Shown: positions 35,719-47,500 of the stretch, piece by piece
How positions within the stretch are numbered: the first letter of the stretch is position 1
How the letters are laid out: each line of letters begins with the position of its first letter
NCBI GenBank assembly: GCA_002104945.1
Contig: MCFH01000019.1
Location: 466,501-530,500 of the forward strand
DNA: 64,000 bases
Direction of reading: 5' to 3'
Source of the DNA: Piromyces finnis
Lineage: Eukaryota; Neocallimastigomycota; Neocallimastigomycetes; Neocallimastigales; Neocallimastigaceae
Position numbers and translations under genes: made by a program
The notes under the pieces: generated by a model
Databases searched by the model: none
What the model saw: only the letters and a program-made list of their open reading frames with translations
Told to the model about the DNA's origin: nothing

Positions 35719-36813
35719 TTAACTTTTTTTGTTGAGAAGGTTAGAATTGTCGTACATTATAAGAGGAAAGGTAAAAGTATCATTTAAACTTCCATTTGTA
35801 AACATTCCATTCATGTAATATGGTAAATCATATGGATCTTTATTGGTGTCTGATAATTGTTTAATTAAATAACAATCACTATTTTTCTCCCGTCTTTGCA
35901 TTAATTGCTTCTTTGAAAAAGGTGTGAAAAAAATGGATGAAAGAATGACACTTTGATCTATTATAACCAAGGAATAAATATTATGTTTTTTATTATTAGT
36001 CTCTAAACTTACTTCAATTTTAAAATCTTTAATTTCTACTTCTGTTAATTCAAGACCCATATCGCATATCGCCTCTGAATTTGATGCATTATTTATTCTT
36101 TCAAATATAGTCTTTATTTTTTCAAACGTATTATCAGATAAGCTTAAGCAACCTACTTTTACAAGATAAGTTTTAGGATTTTGAAAAGAAATCCCACAAA
36201 GAAAACTACACCTTACAAAATTTTCCTCTTTATCTTCATCATTAAATACTAAACGCCTATATCCTATATTTTCATTTTCCCTAATTCTCTTTCTATTATA
36301 CTCATTCCATATTTTAATTAAATTATTTTTGGTTTCATTCCTATTTGCAAATCTTTTTTGATAAAATATAGCACTTAAATAATGAACTCTGTTATTAATA
36401 TTTGAATATTGAACTCTGTTATTAATAGTATTGCAAAGAATTTTCTCAATCATTTTAATCCACTCAAACAAATAATTTGCATATACTATAACAATATCCA
36501 ATGATTTAATTAATTCACTATATATCGTAAAATGATTTGTATTGGAATTAAAATAGACAAGGCTATTACTAATATTATTTAATTTATTACAATTTATTTG
36601 GATTCTTTTTAACTTTTCACTTGAATTAAAATATAAATTGGGAGAAGAAATAGCCTCTTCAAACAAAGTTTTACATGTATTTAATAATATAATTATATTT
36701 AAATTTAAATTTCGATATTCACATTCACAATAAATCTGAAGCAATATATCAATTAAATTTTTACATAATTTAATATTTTCTAATAAATTATTATGTATTT
36801 CTTGGATAGTCAT
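35719..36813 (-). CDS. Hypothetical intracellular protein
   Basis: 364 residues from ATG at 36813 (MTIQEIHNNL), single exon, TAA stop. The first 150 residues look helical (Leu/Ile/Asn-rich); the rest looks mixed alpha/beta (FVRCSFLCGISFQNPKTYLV, KDFKIEVSLETNNKKHNIYS). No signal peptide, membrane helix or Cys pattern. A short tandem duplication (NNRVQYS then NNRVHYL) at about residues 130-145 reflects a local duplication of AT-rich DNA. I do not recognise a family. Open frame length and composition support a real gene, but it could be the recent remnant of a longer one. Confidence 0.7.
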   Translation of the reverse strand: MTIQEIHNNLLENIKLCKNLIDILLQIYCECEYRNLNLNIIILLNTCKTLFEEAISSPNLYFNSSEKLKRIQINCNKLNNISNSLVYFNSNTNHFTIYSELIKSLDIVIVYANYLFEWIKMIEKILCNTINNRVQYSNINNRVHYLSAIFYQKRFANRNETKNNLIKIWNEYNRKRIRENENIGYRRLVFNDEDKEENFVRCSFLCGISFQNPKTYLVKVGCLSLSDNTFEKIKTIFERINNASNSEAICDMGLELTEVEIKDFKIEVSLETNNKKHNIYSLVIIDQSVILSSIFFTPFSKKQLMQRREKNSDCYLIKQLSDTNKDPYDLPYYMNGMFTNGSLNDTFTFPLIMYDNSNLLNKKS

Positions 36814-38349
36814 AGTCAATTGGATTCTTATTAAATTAAAGATTTTTTTTTTTTTTTTTTTTTTTGTATAATACTCAATGGGTTTATAATGCCCTATTTG
36901 TATTTGTATCTTTGTATTTGGTTTTATCTTTTATAATACTTTTAAAAACCAACAGCAATTATTATCATATTTTTATATTTTTATATAAAAAAAAAAAAAG
37001 GGAGTTAAAGATATTATAAAATTTATTATTTAACCAATCATGTGATTAAAATGATTCCTTTTGTCCATAAAAAAAAAAAAACTATTCTTTTTTAATTAAT
37101 ACAAAAAGTACGCTTATTCTCTTTAATCCTCTTTTTTCATAATATCTTTTATAGAAAAACTAAAAATAGTAATGCCTATTTTGTTTTTTTTTTTCTTTAC
37201 ACTTTTTCTTAAAAAAAAAAAAAAAAAAAAAAAGCTTCGCTTTTTGTGTTAAAAAAAGTAAAAATTATTTTATTTCTTTTTTAAATACATAAAATTAAAT
37301 TATTAAATTTTTTATTAGTAAATTTTAATATTTTGGCTACTTACTGATCTACTATTATTTGACCACCCACGTCCATGACTACATATGCTTTGGCCAAAAT
37401 AGTTTCATTAATTAATAAATGGTTCATAGTATTACATTATTCACTATTCTCCCCAACAATACCTTTTTTGTTATTATTATTACATTTTTAAAAGTATATA
37501 AAAATCCTTTAGAGTAGTATTATCATATAATAATTATTCAAATTTTTTACTTTAATTTCTCTCCTATCCCTATTGAATGTTATTATACGATTCTTACTAT
37601 TAAATGGTTAAGAGATCATAACCCATATGTACACGTCCCATTTCAAATAACTATTATCCTCCTCTTTACAAGTACTCAAAAACTTTGATTTGGAAATATA
37701 AAAATACATACTAAAAATATATAACCATTATGTCATTATTACAAAACGATACACCCATATATACTTAATGGTATCCTAAAATTTTAGCATAAGCTTTAAT
37801 AGTTTGTACTTGAACTACTTTACCTTTATTTTTTTTTTGGATTTCTCTATAGAGGATCATTCAAATTTAATATTTTTTCAGAATTAAAATGGGCTTTTAT
37901 TTTCTTTGATAATAATCTATATAAAAATCAATAAAGATATTTTAATATTTCCTTTCGTTGTCATATATTATATACCATTCTAAACGATGAAAATAACTAT
38001 TTTAAAAAATTAATTATGTTGGCCGATAATCCTCACATACATAATGATTATATATATATATCTTGATTTATTTTACTGTAAAGAAGATATATATGTGCAA
38101 GTTTTGATTCATATGATGATTAACCCTTTTTATGGAAATTTTAGTTAAAAATGGTTACACTCATAGATATAGTTTAATTCCTTATACAAGATATAAAAAA
38201 GCATCTATTAAGTGGTTATATATAATCTAATAACAACGAAACTATTCAGAGCTTCACTGATAATAAAATAGATAGATGATCAATGTTTTTTTTTTTTTTT
38301 TTTTTTTTTTTCAAATAAATGTTTAAAACGATGTTTGTACCTATATAAA
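36814..38349. other. Spacer with possible coding debris
   Basis: 1.5 kb without an open gene. Stretches of less AT-biased, coding-like sequence occur, for example plus-strand IECYYTILTIKWLRDHNPY around 37574-37632 and minus-strand GKVVQVQTIKAYAKILGY around 37770-37830, both closed by stops. These may be transposon debris, but I cannot identify a family. Confidence 0.4.
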
Positions 38350-38590
38350 TCTACGAGAAAAGCGAAAACTACTACAAAAGTTAAAGCTGCTACCACAACA
38401 ATTAAACAAAAGGAAAGTTCTTCTAATTCATACTATTGTGGTGCCAAGCATAAACAACATAAAATGTTCCTTTGGTGACTGCTGTAGCAAAGATGGTAAA
38501 TGTGGATTTGGTCATGAATATTATGGTGATGGTTGTCAACCTGAGTTTGGTATATGTTTTAATGATTTACCTAACCCCTTATTAATATAA
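38350..38590 (+). pseudogene. Chitin-binding (CBM18) domain relic with frameshift
   Basis: A Thr/Lys/Ser-rich linker (AKTTTKVKAATTTIKQKESS) leads to SYYCGAKHKQH; a one-base frameshift in the run CATAAAATGT then gives KCSFGDCCSKDGKCGFGHEY followed by YGDGCQPEFGIC and a stop. The Cys spacing (C..CC....CG......C...CQ..FG.C) is that of CBM18, the hevein-type chitin-binding module. Only one module and its linker are present; there is no catalytic domain or signal peptide nearby. It is either a dead fragment or, if the shift is a sequencing error, the last exon of a gene whose 5' part I cannot find. Confidence 0.65.
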
Positions 38591-38850
38591 AGTAATTTTA
38601 TTGTGTAAACTATGAATATTTTATAATACTTTATTACTTCATGTTTAGTTTTCAAAATATTTTTACATTATGAATATTGTATTTAAATGTATCTAGAATA
38701 ATTTATTATAATATGTTAACAAGAAAAAATTATAAAAGTAAGGAAAAGGAAATAGCATTTTAATTATTAATAAATATAAAATATTTTTATAGTTTATCTC
38801 TGGGTTTACTATTTACAGTTTTTCTATTTACTTTTTAATGGATACTTTCA

Positions 38851-38852
<2 letters not shown>

Positions 38853-38901
<49 letters not shown>
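38853..38901. repeat. (TTA)n microsatellite
   Basis: About 16 units just beyond the 3' end of the unknown pseudogene. Confidence 0.9.
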
Positions 38902-38903
<2 letters not shown>

Positions 38904-38909
38904 TTTTTA

Positions 38910-41395
38910 CTAATAGCATTTATTTTTCTTTAAAGCTATATCCTTTTCTTTTCTTTTATTTTTTGTATCTATTTCAATATTAGTCAATTTTATTTCATAT
39001 TCATTATTGTCATTCTCAAAGGAGAATGTTAATTTTTCTATCTCGTCACTATGAAGGTAAATTTTTCCATTATCATTTATATTAAGATACTTATTATTTT
39101 CACACTCTACATTGGAATCTTTTACGTAGTTTGGATTATTTACTTTGGCAAAAATAACTTCCACTTCTTCAAATAAATGTATTTCACGATAATCTTTTTT
39201 TGTATCTAATTTTCCTTCACTGTCGGCTTTTTCTATTTTACAATTATAATCACTATATACCACAAAAAGATTGCGATTTCCAAATGACGAAATTTAAGTT
39301 TTCTTCTTTTTTTGTTTGAACAATATAAACTATCGTAATATTTTTTGGAATTAGGTAATCTTTTGTTTTTTTAAAATTTGTCTCCGTTTTATTTTTCATA
39401 TTTATTTCTTCTTTTCCTATCACTACAAGTTTTCCATTGCTATTAATATAATGAACTTTTTCATTTTCAAAATCTACTTCCCTTTCCTTATTGTTAATCA
39501 TGTATTTTTTTGGCGCAACGACATAAACATTTGGATTTAATTCTTTAAATAAGTCAGAACATTCGGAAGCAATCGGTACTATATTTTTTAAAACTATATC
39601 TTTGAAATCACTAGAGATTTTATCTAAATAGGCATAGGGACTCTTTTTATCGGTATTCAAATTATTTAAATATAATGGTGATTCATAAAAAATATTTTTA
39701 ACGGCTGTTCTTTGTGGCCCATTCAATTTATCGAAATCATTTACATTTTCATAATTCAATATATCATAATTTCTACCAGTGACATATTTATGGTTATTAT
39801 CTTTAATACCAAAGTAATGTTTATCTATTTGCGTTATTATTTGGTTATAGCCACTTTCAACATTAAATGGATTTGTTAATATTTTAATACCTTATCATTG
39901 TCATACTTACTATCTTCGTTTAATTTTTTTGCTAAGTCATTTAAATCTTTACAAAAAATAGTTTCTCGATCTAAAGCCATGGCTAATTTTTTTTTAAAAT
40001 TCATTAATTTCTTTTTGCATATCTTCATTATTTCTCATTTTAAATATTTTCGAACCATACTTTTTAATCAAATAATGTGAAAACATATCGACTACATTAT
40101 CTTTATATTCTGTTTTTGCTGAGTTTAGTTTATCAGGATCTTTAATAATTTTAAACTTCACTTCTTCATAACCAGAATCTTTAAAATTTAATATGCCGTC
40201 TATAAATTCAAGTTTAAAAGAATTTAGATCAGGAAATTTTTTATTATTGTAATTATTAATTATTATTGATAGCCCTATTATAACTTTTTGCTAAACTTAA
40301 TAACTGAATTTCCGGATTTCGACAACTTTGCATTTGAAATTCATAATATGTTTCTATATTTCTTGGAAGGGATATATAATTAATACCATCTACCCCATTT
40401 ATGAATAAAAAGTTTACGTTTAAGAAAATATTTTTTTTATGTTCTAATAATGTATCTTTTACTTCTTGAGCAACTTCATTAACAATACCTTGAATTAATT
40501 CAGGAGTTTGTGTTGAAACTTCATTTTAGTTGAAATAAAATTTAAAGTTGGATTATCAGGAATTAATTCTAAATTTTGTTGTTTAATCATATCTTTATAG
40601 TCATCTTCGTTTTTATTGTTCAGTCTTAATTTTATTAACTATTACCTCTTTACATTCGTCATAATATGAGCAAATTTCAGCAGTTCTTTTGATATTATGT
40701 TTAGTATTTTCTTTATTAAATAAACTAAATTTATATATCTTATTTGTTAACTTTGAAAATTTTCTATTGTTATCATTGTTATTATTGATATCACGTTTTT
40801 CTATACTAGCAAAATTTTGGTTAGTAGATAAATCATCATTAATTAAGGTATTTTCTGAAATATCAGTTAAATATTCTTCAATATCAATTTCATTTATTAT
40901 ATTTTTAATACTGTCTCTAACGCTATCTTGCCATTTCTTATACACAGTATTATAACCATCCTTACATCTACTGGAAACCACTAAAGTTCTATCTGAATTA
41001 AATGTATTTACATTGAAATAATCTTCTAAATCGTTGGCTGAAATGACTTTGATCTAGCTAGTATCATCATAATTATAAGTTTTACACAAGTTTTCAATGT
41101 AATCTTCTAAATTAGATAAATATAATTTATCATCATCTTCATAATCAATTAAATATCTATAGGTATTCTCTTTAAAAATTGTATCATATTCGTCATTGAT
41201 GTCTTTATAATAATCTATTTCTTATTTGTGTAATTTTTTTTCCATTTTTTTCAATTTATTATCGAATGCGTAATAATTATGAATGCTCCTTAAATACTCT
41301 AAATAATTAATACGTTAAAGCATAATGTGAAATGAGAAGAGGAGTGATCTTGTCTGCACGGAGCATTCTCTGAAGCATTTGCTTAGTATTAATTA
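38910..41395 (-). pseudogene. Large unknown gene broken by frameshifts and stops
   Basis: Coding-like minus-strand sequence of about 2.4 kb split over three frames. Pieces in order: QMLQRMLRADKITPLLISHY (41395-41330), YYKDINDEYDTIFKENTYRY, in-frame TAA and TAG, then VVSSRCKDGYNTVYKKWQDS (40981 on), a shift near 40520, NVNFLFINGVDGINYISLPR, a shift near 40265, KFPDLNSFKLEFIDGILNFK, shifts near 40000 and 39890, NYENVNDFDKLNGPQRTAVK (39759 on), a shift at about 39260, and VYSDYNCKIEKADSEGKLDT to the stop at 38910. At least five frameshifts and two stops, most at A/T homopolymers. The rebuilt protein would exceed 750 residues. I do not know the family. Homopolymer sequencing error is a real alternative to decay for the shifts, less so for the two substitutions. 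Confidence 0.65.
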
Positions 41396-42196
41396 TCTAC
41401 ATCGATCAAAAAAAAAAATATAATAATAGTAATAATAATAATAATGATAATAATAATAATATATTCATATTAGAATGAGAATTTTAAGATAATTTTTTTG
41501 ATTGATGTAATTATTAAATAAATATTAAGGTATTTTTATATATTTATTTATATCATTTATAATTTTAAAATATTCTAAACATTTGTTATATTATCACATT
41601 TATTATTATTATTTAAATTATCTTTTAATTCTTTCTTAACGCTTTAACCTTAGATAAGAATTCATCCTCAATACATTTTATATAAAATATTTATTTTTGA
41701 TAGTAACACTTTATAAACATTGTTAAATACATGTATTTAAAGTACAAAGATTTTTATTTTTTTAAAACTAATTATATATAAATACTATTATAAAATTCTT
41801 TAATCAAATTACCATTCAAAAAAAATCTTTCAATGCTTTTATTAATTTTATTAATCATTTCCTTTTTTTTTTTTTAATCAATATTTTCCTTATTTATAAT
41901 GGTGTAAAAGATTATATCATTAATATTACTTTGAGTATTAAATATCACTTTAGTATTCTATAACATTTAGACACACAATATTTTTGGTTATCAGCTATAA
42001 AAGTATATATTTCATTTTTGTTTGTTTAATTCGTGATAATTAGTATTTTTCATTCAAAGATAAATTTTGGTTTCTTCTTCCTCTTCAACTTTTTCTAAAC
42101 CAATGACTCCCAGCAATGGTTTGCTTTCCTTTATACTATATTTTCATAGTTTTTAAGTTATCATCCTTTCATAAAAAAGTTTTTTTTTTTTTTAAC
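41396..42196. other. AT-rich spacer
   Basis: 0.8 kb between the unknown pseudogene and the LINE remnant, holding a short (TAA)n at 41422-41460 and T runs. No gene seen. Confidence 0.55.
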
Positions 42197-43182
42197 AGCA
42201 TCAACCAATTTAGCAGCTTTTGCAACTTTGGCATACACACCTCTTGCTTTCAATAACCAGTAGAAACTATAGGCAAACTCTGGGTACTTGAGGCATAATA
42301 TAATAAAATCTTTAGTTTCAATAAATTTATTATCATCATAATGTTGCTCTTTGATTGAATTTCCTTTGAAATCTTTCCAATAAAAGCTTTTAACTGCTTT
42401 AACATCACCATGTTTCTTTAGTTTTTTATCAAGTGTCCTACTTGATTTGTACCATGTATATTTTATTTTCTATATTTAAGAATGTAATTAACAAGGTGTG
42501 AGATGATACAATTTGAGTTTTCCCATTTGTTAAAGCATCTAACCTGAGCTAATGCGTATTTGGCTGATAATGGAGGAATATTCAAATCTTTTGAGATAGA
42601 GTACAAAGAAATAAACGATACAGCTTTATGAACTCCGGCAACCCATCGTATTCCTTTGTTCACATGCTTCTGAGTAACCCTAGACCTAGCTTTGTTGGAT
42701 CCAAGTAATGGTGCAAAGTATGAAACTCTGCTGATTACTTGTGAGTTAAGTACTAGTTTTTTGAAAATAATAGGAATATTAGGATTTCTTAAGAATATAC
42801 TGACTGAAAAAAGTCCTTTTTTCACATCAAAAGATTTCGAGAATTGTCTATCTAATTTGACATTAGCCTTAGATGTTAAATATATATTTTTGATAAAAAA
42901 AAATGTAAAACTCTTACCTCTGATTCCTAAAAAATCTAATTTATGGAGAATATTACCGACTGGGATTGAATCGTAGGCTTTCCTGAGATTTAAAAAAGCT
43001 AAATATGTCTCTTTATTATCTAATTGACGTCTACGACATATTTCTTAGATTGAAATGAAAAGACTGATACTTTCTTCCTTTTTACGAAAACCAAATTGTT
43101 CAGGTCTAATGAAATTATTTTTAAGACCATATTCTAAAATTCTAGTGGTGGCAATTTTCGAGATCAACTTAATACCATTATT
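42197..43182 (-). mobile_element. LINE remnant, internally deleted, RT catalytic motif lost
   Basis: A second copy of the LINE at 19421, covering the RT from the ISLINNGIKLISK region onward (breakpoint near 43182) to the segment before the Cys knuckle. Similarity is high, for example SRVSYFAPLLGSNKARSR in both. An internal deletion of about 420 bases joins FDVKKG to LFSVS and removes motif B and the FADD motif C. There is also a nonsense change in the first part (frame closes near 43045) and small indels. At its 3' side (42179-42195) the sequence abuts a T run, that is a poly(A) on the element strand, although it stops well short of the normal LINE 3' end. Confidence 0.85.
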
Positions 43183-43876
43183 CTTATACAAATACTTTGG
43201 ATGTTTACCAGAATATAAATAAGAAAAAAAAAACAAATGTAGTTACACCTCCAATTAATTACTGAATACCAAACTCTAGATAAGCCTCCCAAAATCCAAA
43301 TGGGAAAATAAATATATATGAAACTTTATAAAAAAAAATAAATTTTACCGCCATTAAAAATTTAATCTAGTTTTATATACAACTTAAGTTATTTTATTAT
43401 AGATATTGTTTTAAAATACAGAAATAAAAATAAAAATTTTTACAATTTTTTTAAAAAAAAATAGTATTTTTATTAATGGTAATAATATATGTGAGGGTTA
43501 AAGGTAAAATAAAACATTTTAAACATTTCTTAAAAAAAATATAAATATGGTTTATCTATACTTTTTTGTAATAATTTTTACCTTTTTAAATACAAAAAAA
43601 ATTGTTTACAAAACTATTTTTTTTTCTGATAAACTTAAATGATTATAGGATAAATAATAATTATAAGATACAAATAAATTATATTTTATATGTTTATTTA
43701 ATGTGTGTGTGTTAAGATAATAATATGATTAAAAATTTGCATTATTTTTTATATTTTTCTACATAATATACCAGATATTATTAAAAAGAAATAACATTGA
43801 TTTTTCATGTTTTTCTACATAACATACCAGATATTATAACAAAAAAACATTTGGAAACGCTTTAATTCAATTGAAT
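43183..43876. other. Spacer, 3' flank of acidic gene D
   Basis: 0.7 kb AT-rich. Includes a 28-base direct repeat (TTTTTCTACATAAYATACCA, then GATATTAT) at 43754-43781 and 43811-43838, in the probable 3' UTR of gene D. Confidence 0.6.
43754..43838. repeat. Direct repeat, 28-base unit, period 57
   Basis: Two copies differing by one base, 40 to 120 bases past the stop of gene D. Confidence 0.8.
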
Positions 43877-44542
43877 TTAAACTAAGGTTTCTTGAGTACG
43901 AACACTTTGTAAACCTTGACGCTTGGATTTTCTAGTGTAGAAGAAGATACCAGCAGCGGCAGCAACAGCTGCGGCAGCACCACCACCAATACCAGCAGTC
44001 TTAGCAACATCACTATCATCGTCAGAGTTTTCAGCAGCATCATCAGCTGGGTTAGCATTGTCATCTACATTAGCATCATAGTCTTCAATTGAGTTACCAT
44101 TAATATTATCAGCTGGAACATTACCTTCATCATCAGAAGCATTGTCAGCGGCATCAAGTTGGTTAACACCATCGATGGCAGCAGTATCATCTTCAGAGTT
44201 TTCAGCAGCACCATCAAATTGGTTAGCACCTTCAATATCAGCATTATCAGCTTCAGAGTTTTCAGCAGCATCACCAGTAGTTTGGTTTTCAGTACCAAAG
44301 GATGGAATTTGTTCAGCTGGAACTTCAGTTCCTGGGGCTGGGACTGGGGCTGGAATTTGATCAACTGGAGCAGCAGTTGGAAGAGCCTTTGGTGGAAGGG
44401 TTGAAACTGGAAGAGCCTTTGGTGGAAGACTAGCATTAGCAGCAAGAGCTTCAGATGGTGGAACCTTGGTTCCAGAGATAGCATCTTGAGCTAAAGATAA
44501 AGCACTAGCAGTTAATAAAAGAACGACCTTTGAGAATTTCAT
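43877..44542 (-). CDS. Acidic type I membrane protein, family member D
   Basis: 221 residues, single exon. Signal peptide MKFSKVVLLLTASALSLAQ; Pro-rich section with LPPKALPVSTLPPKALPTA and APVPAPGTEVPAEQIPS; then acidic repeats of the form AAENSEADNADIEGANQFDG / AAENSEDDTAAIDGVNQLDA and AADNASDDEG. The family SDDYG is replaced by SEDD/SDDE forms. The helix (AGIGGGAAAAVAAAAGIFFY) is followed by TRKSKRQ and the tail GLQSVRTQETLV, almost the same as in gene C. The terminal ETLV fits a class I PDZ-ligand pattern. Likely an abundant surface protein. No flanking AAAACTATTAACTAA element found. Function unknown. Confidence 0.86.
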   Translation of the reverse strand: MKFSKVVLLLTASALSLAQDAISGTKVPPSEALAANASLPPKALPVSTLPPKALPTAAPVDQIPAPVPAPGTEVPAEQIPSFGTENQTTGDAAENSEADNADIEGANQFDGAAENSEDDTAAIDGVNQLDAADNASDDEGNVPADNINGNSIEDYDANVDDNANPADDAAENSDDDSDVAKTAGIGGGAAAAVAAAAGIFFYTRKSKRQGLQSVRTQETLV

Positions 44543-47500
44543 GTTGATTTATTTACAATTAAAAAAAAATAAATAATTCTAAATATTGAAAAGTTGAATT
44601 ATATTACAAAATTGTTTGTTGTGTTATTGCTAAAAATATATTGTGTTATATATCAAAGCGAATAATTTATACAATGTTCCAAAAATATATTTTTTTATAA
44701 TATTTTTTTAAAACTGGTAAAAATAAAAAAAAAAGGATAAATCTTTATTTATATATTATTTTTAGGTAAAAATTTCACTATATATGATAATATTTATGGG
44801 TGTTTTATATTTTTTTTTTAAAAATTAAGCGGCTAATATATAATTTTTTAATTAATAATTAATTAATTATTTTTATCATATTTCATTATTACATTACAAT
44901 AAGTGTTTACTCCAATTTAATTGGCTAAAAAACTCATAAATGTATTCATAGAAACTTTAAATTTTTAATGTATTTATAATTTAGAAAGCTAAAATGGATG
45001 ATCTTCTAATTGTTGTATACGAATGTATACAAGTGTGTTTTATAGATGATACTATAGAAATATATTGTCTTTCTATAATATTAATTAATATATATTAAAT
45101 TAAATGATTAACTGTAGTTTTAACCAATAAAATGAACGGTTAAACGGCACTTTACCAAAAAATTTAATTATTTATTAATCTGTAACACTTGAACCTATTT
45201 ATAAATTTATACACCATTAATATACAATATTCAATAATATATACAGTAAAACTCTAAATATTATTAAAAAAATAGAATTGAAAGGTTGACCTTCATTTTA
45301 AAACAAAATAAGTCAAAGAACTACCTTTACAATAAAGCTTTCTTTCTTTCTTTCCTTTCATTTATTTTAAAGTGAAAAAAAAAACTTTTTAATACTTTAT
45401 TATTTTATTTCATTGTATGATGAATGTGTATCATCCTTTTTTCATCAGAAATATTTTCTTTTTGTTTCTTTCATTCTAAAAAAAGTTAAAATTAAAAATT
45501 ATGAAATTTTCTTTCTTTTTTTATTTGATTGTTGTTGTTGGTTGTCGTTTTCCGCTTTATCCTTATTGAATTAATTGAAATTAATGAAATGTTAATTCAA
45601 ATTTCCACTTTAACTTTTTTGGTAATTCTAATTTTAAGGGGAATTAAAACAGCAGTAGCAAAGCAATAAAAAGTTAAAAAAAAAAAAAAAAGAATTGCTT
45701 ATATTCACCCTTTTTTAATGCATATTTAAAAATTCTTCTTTTTTTTTTTATAATAAAGCAAAAAGACAAAAAAAAAAAAAGGATTAGAAAACTTTTTTTT
45801 TTTTATGAAAATATTGTAATTAAGAAGTAGAAAAAAAATAATAAACTTTTAATTTCATTTCCATTATCTTTATAATTTTTTTAAAAAAAAAAAAAAAAAG
45901 AAGTGTTTTAAAGTTTAATTATTCGTCAACGTGTTACACTTTATAGATTTATTATTATTAATAATGCAATATCATTATTATTTATTATTATTTGTTTTTA
46001 TAGAAATGACCCATATAAAACAATTTTTTATTATAAACTATAATTACAATGATTTGTAATAAAACAAATAAATCACTATTGATAAAACTTTTTACATATA
46101 TGACATTAACTTTTTTTTTTTCTTATTCTATTATAAAGATATGGATCTTTAAAAATAAAAGATATATTTATATTTTAATAAAGCATTAATCCTATTAACC
46201 ATAATAATAATAATGTTCAATTTCATTATTACCTTTTCTTTTTATTATATAATACTAATTAATAGTAAAAAAAAAAAAAGTATTAAAGACAATAGTATTT
46301 AAAAAAGAGACAATATATATACAATTAATTAATTTATTATATTATATAAGGGTTAGGAATATAAAATAATAATTTTTTTTTTACTTTAATAATTTTAATA
46401 TTACCATGCACCTCACCACTTTCTACCATGTCAATCTAATAATGGTAATGCATATTAAAATGTATCGTTTTTAATATGTATTTTCAAAACTCACTTTAAT
46501 TAGAAAAGAAATATACCCTAATTATTTTTATAAGAAATTAGAATTAAAAAAGAAAAAAAAAAAACATTTTTCCATGGATGGAAAAAGTCTTTAAAAACTT
46601 GATGATATTTAAAAATGACAGTTTAGTAGTATTATGATGATCCTAAAACATTTTATGCTAGAGATAGTTTTTATTTTTGCTTTATTATGTTTTATTATAG
46701 GTTGATAAAAAAATAAATTATAAATAAAATAAAATTTATAAATGTAAGATAAAGATATAAAAGTTTATAAATAATATATTATTTATTCAACACTATCCTT
46801 TCTTTTTATAAAAAAGGATTAACAGTTTTATCTCTGTTTTTGAAATGAATTTTTTAAAAGTTAAACTTCATTACTACTCCATAATTCTTTTTATAAAAAG
46901 TTTCAATGCCTGCTTTAACACCACCAACAATTAACAACTATCCATTTTATAAATCAGAATAACACAACAATATTATATTGTCAAAATAATACCAACAACA
47001 ACATAATTTCATTAACTTTTCTTTGACTCATTTTTATTTGTTCTACGTCCATCTTTAATACATAGTCTGAGTCATTTTTTTAAAAAAAGTTTGATACTTT
47101 GAAAGTGTCATAAGTTCTACTTTAAATTTTAATTAAACTCTTTAATGTATTACATAATGTATACAACATCAATATCAGTATGTGTTTTGAAAATTTAAAT
47201 TTCAAAAATTCTAGACCGCTGTAGTAGTAAAACTATGTACAAAATTTAATATATTTAATTAAATTGTAATGATTAATATTAATTAATCATAAGATTTTAA
47301 TTAATTAATTTCTAATTAATAATAGCAAGAAATTTTTTATTTACACAAAAAAAAAAAAAAAAATTAGGCCTGGAATGGTAGGGAAAGAATTTTCTAAAAC
47401 TGATCTATTTTTCATGGACTATGACCATTGTTAGGTGGTAGGGAAAAAGACTAGTGCTATAGTAACAGTACAGTACACGTTATTTTCTAATTAATATAGC

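Noticed and set aside
37574-37830. Coding-like pieces resembling Helitron-associated (ALxWLxxNNPLY-type) and transposase HTH motifs
   Set aside because: Each is under 25 residues and flanked by stops; no catalytic motif nearby, so a transposon call is not justified.
33527-41395. Idea that this DNA uses a ciliate-type code with TAA/TAG as Gln
   Set aside because: The intact genes end at TAA or TAG at plausible lengths, and the broken genes also carry frameshifts; pseudogene decay explains the stops. Kept only as a question about donor origin.
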